A stretch of 7,109 nucleotides of DNA. It comes from Leptospira brenneri. GTDB taxonomy: Bacteria > Spirochaetota > Leptospiria > Leptospirales > Leptospiraceae. The notes under the pieces were generated by a model. The model was given only the letters and a program-made list of their open reading frames with translations, had not been told where the DNA came from and searched no databases. A program made the translations under genes and the position numbers. Of this stretch, positions 1 to 5,542 are shown one piece after another; the stretch's first letter is position 1, and every line of letters starts with the position of its first letter. The stretch covers positions 1-7,109 of the forward strand of contig NZ_NPDQ01000017.1 in NCBI RefSeq assembly GCF_002812125.1. The letters are read 5' to 3'.

Positions 1-78
1 CAAGAAGTCGCGCCGACGCCAACACCTACTTCGTAGGCTCGGCTACAGGGAACTTCGGGAAGACTAGTTCGTTATACG
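1..78 (+). repeat. attC recombination site, 3' half only
   Basis: This is the right half of an integron attC site cut by the window edge. It shares the layout of the right halves of the six complete sites downstream: a CGCGCCGACGC block, a small hairpin (CCTAC/GTAGG), GGGAACTTCGGGAAG as the L' side, the TAGTTC spacer, and the terminal R' box GTTATACG at 71-78. The integrase cut is expected between G71 and T72, so bases from 72 on belong to cassette A. The missing left half should begin with an R'' box ending in AAC and carry a CTTCCCG-like stem. Confidence 0.85.
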
Positions 79-83
79 AAATG

Positions 84-90
84 AAAAGGA
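84..90 (+). promoter_or_regulatory. ribosome binding site for the gene at 100
   Basis: AAAAGGA lies 9 bases before the ATG at 100 and supports that start. It partly overlaps the cassette-end inverted repeat (71-88). A four-codon reading frame, ATG AAA AGG AAA TAA (81-95), also spans it. Confidence 0.6.
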
Positions 91-99
91 AATAAATTT

Positions 100-1110
100 A
101 TGCAAGAAATTTTTAAAAATCAAGCAGAAAGTGAAATTATTGAAATTGAAAGGTATCTAAAAGAAGATCGAACAATTTCGAACGAACCATACTCAACTTA
201 TATTAAAGAATTCAAAAATTTCTTAAATATATATAAAACCTTACTCAGTATATCAGTAAAACACGACTTGAATGATTCAATTGTCTCACAGTTAACAAAT
301 TATTATGGAAAAGAAATTAAAAAATATATCACCGAACTATATGAACTTCAAACTGAGAATATTAATGGCGAAAATATCTATGGAAGTATAAACAATTTCT
401 TGTTAAGAATTTATGAACTTTCCTCTTCGCCGATACAAGGCGCAAAACCATTTCCAAGTATTGCTTCCTTTATTCTATCGCTTGATTCAAAATCCATCGA
501 TACATTAGAATATGAAAGAATTAAAAATGATCTACGGGAGAAAGTTTCTGAATTTGAGAAGTTAATACCGGCTTTACAAGACCAAGCATCTAAAATCAGC
601 ATTATCAATTATGCCAAACTCTTTGGCGAACAAGGAAAGCTACATTCCAACTTTACAATAATTCCATTCCGTATAGCTGCAGCAGAAACATGGTTACTAG
701 CAGCCATTTTTTCTGCGATCGCTCTACTTTATACAGTATTTTTTTTTAATATGGAGTATAAACTCAATGATTTCAATAATATCCTAAAAAGCGATTTAGT
801 TATAGCGGAATTATTAAAAAGAGGATTTTTGTTAACCTTTGAATTATTTATTATAAGATTTTCAATAAGAAATTACAATATTAACAAAAATCTACACATT
901 GCAAATATTCATCGCCAAAATGTATTAAATTCCTTTCGCCTTTTATACGATTCAATTCCTTTTGAAGACTCAAATAGCAAATCAAAGTTAATGGAAGAGG
1001 TTTCAAAAAGCATTTTTTTTCTGGGAACAAACCCCTATATAGTAGATAAAAAGTCGGAAAAGATAAATCTAGAAACAATAGCAGAATTAACAAAGTTAAT
1101 TAAAAATTAG
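100..1110 (+). CDS. putative two-helix membrane protein, function unknown
   Basis: A 336-residue protein that I do not recognise as a named family. Residues 1-180 are hydrophilic, largely helical and charged, with likely coiled-coil stretches (about 30-85 and 135-165). A clear membrane helix follows at about 196-216 (WLLAAIFSAIALLYTVFFF). A second hydrophobic segment at about 234-256 is interrupted by charged residues. After it comes a basic helix with RNYNINKN and HRQNVLNSF (257-279), then a soluble tail. A cytoplasmic sensor-like region, a two-helix membrane hairpin and a following HRQN-type helix resemble the layout of two-TM effectors in bacterial conflict systems such as SLATT proteins. 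That is an inference from architecture, not a family assignment. The ATG at 100 has a good ribosome binding site. The gene is the only one in its cassette and ends directly before the attC site, with its stop at the edge of the inverted repeat. Confidence 0.85.
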   Translation: MQEIFKNQAESEIIEIERYLKEDRTISNEPYSTYIKEFKNFLNIYKTLLSISVKHDLNDSIVSQLTNYYGKEIKKYITELYELQTENINGENIYGSINNFLLRIYELSSSPIQGAKPFPSIASFILSLDSKSIDTLEYERIKNDLREKVSEFEKLIPALQDQASKISIINYAKLFGEQGKLHSNFTIIPFRIAAAETWLLAAIFSAIALLYTVFFFNMEYKLNDFNNILKSDLVIAELLKRGFLLTFELFIIRFSIRNYNINKNLHIANIHRQNVLNSFRLLYDSIPFEDSNSKSKLMEEVSKSIFFLGTNPYIVDKKSEKINLETIAELTKLIKN

Positions 1111-1120
1111 CTTTTCACTT

Positions 1121-1284
1121 CGTATAACAGCACCTTCCCGCTACGCTTCGGCACAAGGCCTCGCTCGGCCTACGGCAAATTCCCTTCCGTCACGCTTCTT
1201 GCTTCGCAAGAAGACGCGCCGACGCTAACGCCTCCTTCAGAGGCTCAGCTTCAGGGAACTTCGGGAAGGCTAGTTCGTTATGCG
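1121..1284 (+). repeat. attC site closing cassette A
   Basis: A 164-bp site running from R'' CGTATAAC (1121-1128) to R' GTTATGCG (1277-1284); these pair with one T-G wobble. Further in, CCTTCCCG (1133-1140) pairs exactly with CGGGAAGG (1262-1269) as the L stem. The unpaired spacer between R and L is shorter on the left (AGCA) than on the right (CTAGTTC), the asymmetry typical of attC sites. TTCCCT (1180-1185) pairs with AGGGAA (1253-1258). The centre carries further hairpins, including CTTCTTGC/GCAAGAAG (1195-1202/1206-1213) and GCCTC/GAGGC. The site is GC-rich against AT-rich flanks. Confidence 0.9.
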
Positions 1285-1301
1285 TAATGGCTTAAAAAAA
1301 T

Positions 1302-2198
1302 ATGAGAAATGGAACATATAACTTAACGAGAATTTCAAAAATCAATCTTTCAACAGATGAAATTGTCAGTGCATTTAAGGAACCAGAAAGAATAAGCATT
1401 GGTGAATATTCATGGACAATTACAGATTATCAAAAGTTCGACTCCAAAACTGAAAATCTACCATTCGATTTTCATTTTGCTTATTTAGTGAAATATGAAG
1501 ATGATGGATCTGTTAAAACGCTTGATGATAAACAACCAATACAAAAAGAAACCTATGAACAAAATCTAATCAAAGCACAATCACCTTTCATTTTTATTCC
1601 AGAATATTCTGGAATAGTTTTTCTTCATGTATGGAATCAAATAGAATTTGCTACATTTGCAAATAGAATAAAGGAGTTGATTCTCAAAAAAACTGGGACT
1701 TTCTTTAAAGATTGTGAAATTGAACCAGTTTCAGATCTAAAATCATTTCTCGGAAGCCTAAAAGACATTGATTCAATATTTGAAATATCAGGACGAGTAA
1801 ATCCTCCAAATCCATCGTTCGGACACCTTTGGCGATCACTTAAAGAATATCTTGAAAAACGGAATCTAAATGAATTAATAATAAAAGAGAAGACATATTC
1901 TCAAAAAATAATAAGTAGATTACAGACATTAATTCAAAACCTTTTAGATAAAAAAGGAAACATTGAAGATATTGATCCTAACTCAATAGATATAGCAGAT
2001 GCGATGATCCTCATGGCAATTGACGGCCATGGAAATGGAAAAATAAAAGGGAAGAAAGGAGATAAAAAAATAACAATAAAAACTAATGATAGAGCAATAA
2101 ACTTTAACTTCGAAATCGAACCTGAACCTAAAAAATTATTTATGCTGTCAAATGAATTATATTCAGAAATAAAACAATCAAGGCACATGGATCATTGA
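1302..2198 (+). CDS. hypothetical soluble protein, first gene of a two-gene cassette
   Basis: A 298-residue protein with no signal peptide or membrane segment. I do not recognise the family. Residues 1-160 look like mixed alpha/beta structure, with strands such as FIFIP and GIVFLHVW (96-111). A proline-rich motif, GRVNPPNPSFGHLW (164-177), stands out and is followed by a lysine-rich helical segment (178-220). Near the C-terminus, ADAMILMAIDGHGNGKIKG (232-250) reads as a helix or strand plus a glycine-rich turn, followed by a basic strand. No catalytic motif is evident. The ATG at 1302 has no Shine-Dalgarno sequence, only an A-rich leader. Its stop overlaps the start of the next gene (TTGA), so the two are probably translationally coupled and work together. 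A soluble sensor or regulator with a membrane partner is a reasonable guess, not a demonstrated role. Confidence 0.82.
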   Translation: MRNGTYNLTRISKINLSTDEIVSAFKEPERISIGEYSWTITDYQKFDSKTENLPFDFHFAYLVKYEDDGSVKTLDDKQPIQKETYEQNLIKAQSPFIFIPEYSGIVFLHVWNQIEFATFANRIKELILKKTGTFFKDCEIEPVSDLKSFLGSLKDIDSIFEISGRVNPPNPSFGHLWRSLKEYLEKRNLNELIIKEKTYSQKIISRLQTLIQNLLDKKGNIEDIDPNSIDIADAMILMAIDGHGNGKIKGKKGDKKITIKTNDRAINFNFEIEPEPKKLFMLSNELYSEIKQSRHMDH

Positions 2199-2656
2199 AA
2201 ACTCTAATATATATCATTAAAACTCTCTTCTTATCTCCAGAAGTTGTTTCGGGTCAAATAATTCTAATTTTCTTTCTTTTAGATGAAACTATTTTCAATA
2301 AAATTTCTAAAAAATTTATTTCGGATGCTAACATACTTTTCTTATTTATTCCAACTTCAATATTCCTTGCGTTCGGATTAAACACTGCGGTAAAAACCTT
2401 ATTGCCACATACAAATAATAAAGAACTCGTTAATTGGCCCGAATATATAAACCTAAGAATAACAACGTTAATTGCTATATTTTGGAATTTACTTCCATTC
2501 CCATACCCTTTACTACTGTTTTTAGATATCACCTCAACGAATCCAATCAACTTTACTCTATTTTACATAACTCCCTTAGTAACTTCTTTTGTTTCCTCTA
2601 CTACTTTGTATACAGCCTCACTAAGGATTAGAGAGATACTGGAATCGAAACTATAA
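2195..2656 (+). CDS. small multi-pass membrane protein, partner of the preceding gene
   Basis: A 153-residue hydrophobic protein with three or four predicted membrane helices, at about 18-30 (short), 46-66, 89-111 and 119-142. Between the second and third lies a polar loop with LLPHTNN and LVNWPEY (69-85); the fourth is followed by a charged tail, RIREILESKL. The start is TTG at 2195, overlapping the upstream stop in TTGA; AAGG at 2180-2183 is a weak ribosome binding site. The overlap implies dependent translation from the upstream gene. I cannot name the family. A soluble protein paired with a small membrane protein on one mobile cassette would fit a two-component conflict or defence module with a membrane effector, but no diagnostic motif proves it. 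The stop lies just before the cassette-end repeat and attC. Confidence 0.75.
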   Translation: MKTLIYIIKTLFLSPEVVSGQIILIFFLLDETIFNKISKKFISDANILFLFIPTSIFLAFGLNTAVKTLLPHTNNKELVNWPEYINLRITTLIAIFWNLLPFPYPLLLFLDITSTNPINFTLFYITPLVTSFVSSTTLYTASLRIREILESKL

Positions 2657-2664
2657 CGCCACTA

Positions 2665-2793
2665 CGCATAACAGCGCCTTCTCGCTTCGCTTCGGGACTT
2701 GCCCTCGCTCGGCCTACGGCAAATTTCCCGCTTTCCCTAACGCCTCAAAGAGGCTCAGGGCGGGAAACTTCGGGAAGGCTCAATCGTTATACG
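2665..2793 (+). repeat. attC site closing cassette B, short variant
   Basis: At 129 bp this is the shortest site here. R'' CGCATAAC (2665-2672) faces R' GTTATACG (2786-2793). The L stem is GCCTTCTCG (2676-2684) with CGGGAAGGC (2771-2779), with one T-G wobble. TTTCCCG (2724-2730) pairs with CGGGAAA (2761-2767), and CCCT (2735-2738) with AGGG (2757-2760), closing a GCCTC/GAGGC hairpin. It lacks the middle arm (CGTCACGCTT...GACGCGCC) of the longer sites. The spacer before R' reads TCAATC instead of TAGTTC. Confidence 0.88.
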
Positions 2794-2813
2794 ATATCCT
2801 CAAAATTTATATT

Positions 2814-2820
2814 AAAAGGT
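2814..2820 (+). promoter_or_regulatory. ribosome binding site for the gene at 2827
   Basis: AAAAGGT lies six bases before the ATG at 2827, in an A-rich leader. It supports that start codon. Confidence 0.6.
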
Positions 2821-2826
2821 AAAAAA

Positions 2827-3330
2827 ATGGGTGAAAACAAAGAAGAAACTTTAAATCAAATTCTATTACTAGAAGAAGAAAAGTTAAAAATAAAAAATGC
2901 AATTAAATCTAGCGGAGATATACTAATTTTCATTGGATTCTTAACTTTAGTAAATGTTCCAGCTTTAGCTTACTTTGAAATAATTTTTCCTATCGGTCTT
3001 TTTTCTCCTTTTCTATTTATTCAAAAAATAGCTCCATTTTTTACTGATAATTATTACTACTGGTTAACATTTATAGTCTTGAACCTTTTCATCTGGGTTT
3101 TCTTTACTTTTTTAAGTAATAACGCAAACAAAAACTCAAAAATAGCATTCTATATTGCTTTTATAATTTATAGTTTAGACACTATTTTAAGTGCCACTTA
3201 TCAAGAATGGTTTATTACCTTTTTCCATTTGATTTTCTTATACCAGATTTTTTCTGGATATTCTAAGATTGATAATCTATTAAAATTAGAAAAAGACATC
3301 TCTAAAATAAGAAACATAACAACTGAATAA
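2827..3330 (+). CDS. multi-pass membrane protein, function unknown
   Basis: A 167-residue integral membrane protein. A charged N-terminal helix (about 3-28, rich in E and K) is followed by four or five hydrophobic segments, at about 31-50, 51-68, 78-97, 104-123 and 127-143, then a short charged tail. The last two helices carry polar residues in a recognisable spacing: YSLD (115-118), W128, H134 and a GY pair (144-145). Small uncharacterised membrane proteins often show a similar D...H...G pattern, but I cannot attach a function to it. The gene has a good ribosome binding site and is alone in its cassette. The 74 bases between its stop and the cassette-end repeat hold no gene that I can see. 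Membrane proteins of unknown role are common integron cargo. Confidence 0.83.
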   Translation: MGENKEETLNQILLLEEEKLKIKNAIKSSGDILIFIGFLTLVNVPALAYFEIIFPIGLFSPFLFIQKIAPFFTDNYYYWLTFIVLNLFIWVFFTFLSNNANKNSKIAFYIAFIIYSLDTILSATYQEWFITFFHLIFLYQIFSGYSKIDNLLKLEKDISKIRNITTE

Positions 3331-3410
3331 TGATGCTGGATTTATTTTTTAAAGCTAAATCTAATACATTTATTCAAGCAGAAAACATTATTTACTAAAC
3401 TTTCGGACAT

Positions 3411-3575
3411 CGTATAACAGCGGGGAAACGCTGCGCTTCGGCACAAGGCCTCGCTTGGGCTGTGCCACATTCCTCTCCGTCACGCTTTCTTGCTCTCGCA
3501 AAAAGCGCGCCGACGCTAACGCCTCCTTCGAAGGCTCAGCTACGAGGAACGTCGTATCCCCTAGTTCGTTATACG
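3411..3575 (+). repeat. attC site closing cassette C
   Basis: A 165-bp site with perfectly complementary R boxes: CGTATAAC (3411-3418) and GTTATACG (3568-3575). The L stem is GGGGAAACG (3422-3430) with CGTATCCCC (3553-3561), with one mismatch. The spacers are AGC on the left and TAGTTC on the right. Inner stems include ATTCCTC with GAGGAA and the hairpin GCCTCCTTCGAAGGC. It is closely related to the site at 5377-5542, sharing the GGGGAAACG stem and the CTACGAGGAACGTCGTATCC segment. Confidence 0.9.
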
Positions 3576-4693
3576 CAATAGGCAACATAAAATATTAAAT
3601 GATATTTGATTTATTTTCAAAAAAGCAAAAAAGGTTGCGGGGAGAGATTCCAGATGTCTACAGTTATGAAGATATCCCCAACAGATTAAGAGTACAAATT
3701 GTACATATTATTCAAGATGCAATCGGTATTGATAAAAATTATTATGGATATGAAAATAAAGTTAACAAATCTTACCAATTTATCCAGAGAACACTTTGCA
3801 GAGAATACGGCAAATTTTATCTACTTGACAGAGACAATTTACCTCAAATCGATGTTCTAAACTTCTTTTTACAGACAAAAGATTATGAGGAAGCAATTGA
3901 TGTCATCGATTTAGCTTTCAAATACATTGAAAGGGTAATCAATGGTGATAACTACCAGGAATACTTATATAACACTGAAGTGAAAATAAAATCTGACCAA
4001 GCAATTGAAGAACTAAATGATCGGTTCAAAGAACATGCAATTGGATACCAGTTTAATGGAGAAATCATTCGAGTAGACTCCACATATTCACATTCAGAAA
4101 TAGCAAAACCAACACTGACTTTGTTGAGAGGTAAGAAATTTATAGGAGCAAATGAAGAATACCTTAAAGCACATGAGCATTATAGACATGGAAGAAACAA
4201 AGAATGTTTAACAGACTGCTTAAAAGCATTTGAGAGTGTATTAAAAATTATTTGTAAAGAAAAAGGCTGGACATTTAGCCCAACAGATACTTCAAAAAAA
4301 TTGATCCAGATATGTTTTCAAAACAATTTAATTCCAAGTTTTACACAAAATCAATTTACCTCTTTACAGAATTTACTCGAGAGCGGTATCCCAACAATTC
4401 GAAACAAATTAGGCGGACATGGTCAAGGACAAGTTCCACAAAAAGTGGACGATGAAATGACGAGATATGCGTTAAACCTTACGGGAACTAATATTATTTT
4501 TTTGATAGAACAAAGCGGATTATAAAGCCTACTGCGTATAACTTCCGCTAACCACTTCGCTGCGGGACTTCGCCCTTGCTCGGTCTACGACACATAGGCT
4601 TCTGGCACTCCCCTTGCTTAACGCAAGTGTCGTTCCAGTCCCTAACGTCCCTTCTAGGGACTCAGGGCCAGCCTACGTCGGTTAGCTAGTTCG
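3569..4693 (+). mobile_element. integron gene cassette D
   Basis: A complete single-gene cassette. The end repeats 3568-3583 and 4527-4542 are complementary at 15 of 16 positions, the exception being position 11 (A3578 against C4532). Confidence 0.85.
3599..4525 (+). CDS. STM4504/CBY_0614 family protein, AbiJ-like with C-terminal HEPN motif
   Basis: A 308-residue protein. The N-terminus (IFDLFSKKQKRLRGEIPDVY, residues 2-21, followed by IPNRLRVQIVHI, 26-37) matches my memory of the STM4504/CBY_0614 family, whose N-terminal region is of the AbiJ-NTD4 type linked to abortive infection. The C-terminal half (about 185-305) is helical. It contains AHEHYRHGRNKECLTDCLKA (191-210) and RNKLGGHGQG (268-277). 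R268-N269 followed by H274 fits the Rx4-6H motif of HEPN ribonucleases, so the expected activity is RNA cleavage triggered by phage or stress. Family membership comes from recalled sequence similarity; activity is inferred from the motif. The protein is full length for this family as I know it. No Shine-Dalgarno sequence precedes the ATG. It is alone in its cassette, so any antitoxin or partner function must be internal or encoded elsewhere. Confidence 0.9.
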   Translation: MIFDLFSKKQKRLRGEIPDVYSYEDIPNRLRVQIVHIIQDAIGIDKNYYGYENKVNKSYQFIQRTLCREYGKFYLLDRDNLPQIDVLNFFLQTKDYEEAIDVIDLAFKYIERVINGDNYQEYLYNTEVKIKSDQAIEELNDRFKEHAIGYQFNGEIIRVDSTYSHSEIAKPTLTLLRGKKFIGANEEYLKAHEHYRHGRNKECLTDCLKAFESVLKIICKEKGWTFSPTDTSKKLIQICFQNNLIPSFTQNQFTSLQNLLESGIPTIRNKLGGHGQGQVPQKVDDEMTRYALNLTGTNIIFLIEQSGL

Positions 4694-4700
4694 TTATGCG
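4535..4700 (+). repeat. attC site closing cassette D
   Basis: A 166-bp site. R'' CGTATAAC (4535-4542) faces R' GTTATGCG (4693-4700) with one T-G wobble. The L stem GCTAACC (4547-4553) pairs exactly with GGTTAGC (4680-4686). The left spacer is TTCC rather than the usual AGC; the right is TAGTTC. Inner arms contain CTTGC/GCAAG and GTCCCT/AGGGAC hairpins. The CTGGCACTCC, CGTTCCAGTCCCTAACGTCC and GACTCAGGG blocks are shared with the site at 6886-7048, marking a second subfamily. Confidence 0.9.
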
Positions 4701-4730
4701 TAATTGACCAAATGAAATTTAAAAATAATC

Positions 4731-4737
4731 AAGGAAG
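4731..4737 (+). promoter_or_regulatory. ribosome binding site for the gene at 4744
   Basis: AAGGAAG lies six bases before the ATG at 4744 and is the best Shine-Dalgarno sequence in the window. A ten-triplet frame (ATG at 4712, TAG at 4739-4741) runs through it and ends two bases before the start codon. Confidence 0.7.
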
Positions 4738-4743
4738 ATAGAA

Positions 4744-5352
4744 ATGGGAATTTTCTCAAATATATTTAAAAACAAAAAACCTTTAGATAAAACTTATTTA
4801 GTAACTGCACAACTAAATCATCTATTAATGCCTATAGATAGAGGAAATATCTACGAGGATCCCCTCAACGAGGCTTTAAAAGAGAATAATCTCGGAGAAG
4901 TTGACGGCGGTGGCACAATGCAGAATAAAACTGGAGAAATCGAGTTCATTGATGTTGAAATAATTCTTTATAACCTGGAAGAAGGTATCCCATTTCTTAT
5001 AAAGAAATTAGAAGAACTCGGAGCTCCAAAATCTTCGTTACTTCATTTTCAAGATGAATCCAATCAAAATCAGATAGAATTTGGGAAAAAGGAAGGACTA
5101 GCTATCTATCTCGATGGAATAAATTTACCTAAAGAAGTTTATGAAAATTCTGATATAAATGATTTAATTGAAAAATTGAATAACAGTATTACCGACATCG
5201 GTAGAATGGAAAGCTATTGGCAAGGTCAAGCTGAAACTGCTCTCTATTTTTACGGAGAAAATGCAGAAAAAATAAAAGAAAATTTTAAACCTATACTAGA
5301 AAATTATCCATTATGTAAAGGTTGTAGAATTTCTATAATTGCTCCAAAATAA
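4744..5352 (+). CDS. hypothetical protein with a probable internal domain duplication
   Basis: A 202-residue protein predicted to be cytoplasmic; I cannot name the family. After a short basic leader (MGIFSNIFKNKK) the sequence appears to contain two similar alpha/beta units, at about 18-101 and 118-198. Each starts with a strand (YLVTAQLNHL; GLAIYLDGINLP), then a helix containing L..(A/K)L..N, then a polar turn and a strand with acidic flanks (GEIEFIDVEIILYN; QAETALYFYG), then a helix (IPFLIKKLEELG; AEKIKENFKPILEN), and ends in a short strand (SSLLHF; CRISIIA). The order beta-alpha-beta-alpha-beta suggests tandem ferredoxin-like folds. No catalytic residues stand out. A GEVDGGG turn (51-57) is present in the first copy only. 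C191 and C194 form a CxxC, but one pair alone is weak evidence for metal binding. It could be an immunity-type or small regulatory protein; this is a guess. It has a strong ribosome binding site and is alone in its cassette. Confidence 0.85.
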   Translation: MGIFSNIFKNKKPLDKTYLVTAQLNHLLMPIDRGNIYEDPLNEALKENNLGEVDGGGTMQNKTGEIEFIDVEIILYNLEEGIPFLIKKLEELGAPKSSLLHFQDESNQNQIEFGKKEGLAIYLDGINLPKEVYENSDINDLIEKLNNSITDIGRMESYWQGQAETALYFYGENAEKIKENFKPILENYPLCKGCRISIIAPK

Positions 5353-5376
5353 TATTATCGTATAACTGGTCAACTA

Positions 5377-5542
5377 CGCATAACAGCGGGGAAACGCGGC
5401 GCTTCGGCACTTACGGCCTCGCTTGGTCTCCGACACATTCCTCTCCGTCACGCTTCTCGCTCCGCAAGAAGACGCGCCGACGCTAACGCCTGCCCTGCAG
5501 GCTCAGCTACGAGGAACGTCGTATCCCCTAGTTCGTTAACCG
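5377..5542 (+). repeat. attC site closing cassette E
   Basis: A 166-bp site. R'' CGCATAAC (5377-5384) faces an atypical R' GTTAACCG (5535-5542), so the outer stem pairs imperfectly in the array. The L stem is GGGGAAACG (5388-5396) with CGTATCCCC (5520-5528). The inner hairpins are CTTCTCGCTCCGCAAGAAG and GCCTGCCCTGCAGGC. Apart from the R boxes it is nearly the same site as 3411-3575. Confidence 0.9.

Larger units (their letters stand above)
72..1277 (+). mobile_element. integron gene cassette A
   Basis: A complete cassette, delimited by the expected G/TT cut points in two successive attC sites. It holds one gene and its own attC site. Its ends are inverted repeats: 71-88 is the reverse complement of 1111-1128 at 17 of 18 positions, with the only mismatch at position 11 (A81 against C1118). 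Both ends would meet in the excised circle. Confidence 0.85.
1278..2786 (+). mobile_element. integron gene cassette B (two genes)
   Basis: A complete cassette holding two overlapping genes, where most cassettes hold one. The end repeats are 1277-1291 and 2658-2672, complementary at 14 of 15 positions, with the mismatch at position 11 (A1287 against C2662). Confidence 0.85.
2787..3568 (+). mobile_element. integron gene cassette C
   Basis: The smallest complete cassette in the window, with one gene. The end repeats 2786-2799 and 3405-3418 are complementary at 13 of 14 positions, again differing only at position 11 (A2796 against C3408). Confidence 0.83.
4694..5535 (+). mobile_element. integron gene cassette E
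   Basis: A complete single-gene cassette. The end repeats 4693-4710 and 5367-5384 are complementary at 17 of 18 positions, the exception being position 11 (A4703 against C5374). An additional R''-like box, CGTATAAC, lies at 5359-5366, just upstream of the functional one. Confidence 0.85.

Noticed and set aside
71..78. TTATAC and TATAAC boxes as -10 promoter elements
   Set aside because: They are the conserved R boxes of the recombination sites, and I see no convincing -35 element at the right spacing.
411..1093. Open frames on the minus strand inside cassette A (411-608 and 881-1093)
   Set aside because: They overlap the well-supported + strand gene, and their residue composition looks like antisense translation.
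1121..1284. The GC-rich repeats as REP/BIME elements, CRISPR repeats or transposon ends
   Set aside because: They differ in their centres, are separated by whole genes in one orientation, have R/L box asymmetry, and each cassette start pairs with its own site. This fits attC sites and not CRISPR, REP or IS ends.
1121..1284. attC hairpins as rho-independent terminators
   Set aside because: No T-run follows the stem on either strand at the expected place; A-rich sequence follows on the + strand.
1934..2631. Open frames at 1934-2188 (-), 2254-2550 (-) and 2434-2631 (+)
   Set aside because: All lie within the two overlapping + strand genes of cassette B, which explain the region better; none has a ribosome binding site or a family resemblance.
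3331..3404. A small gene or RNA between the cassette C gene and its attC site
   Set aside because: No start codon with a ribosome binding site, no stable hairpin, and only AT-rich sequence.
3388..3588. A 66-residue open frame on the minus strand
   Set aside because: It lies almost wholly inside the attC site at 3411-3575. Frames stay open there because of the GC-rich repeat; the product has no recognisable features.
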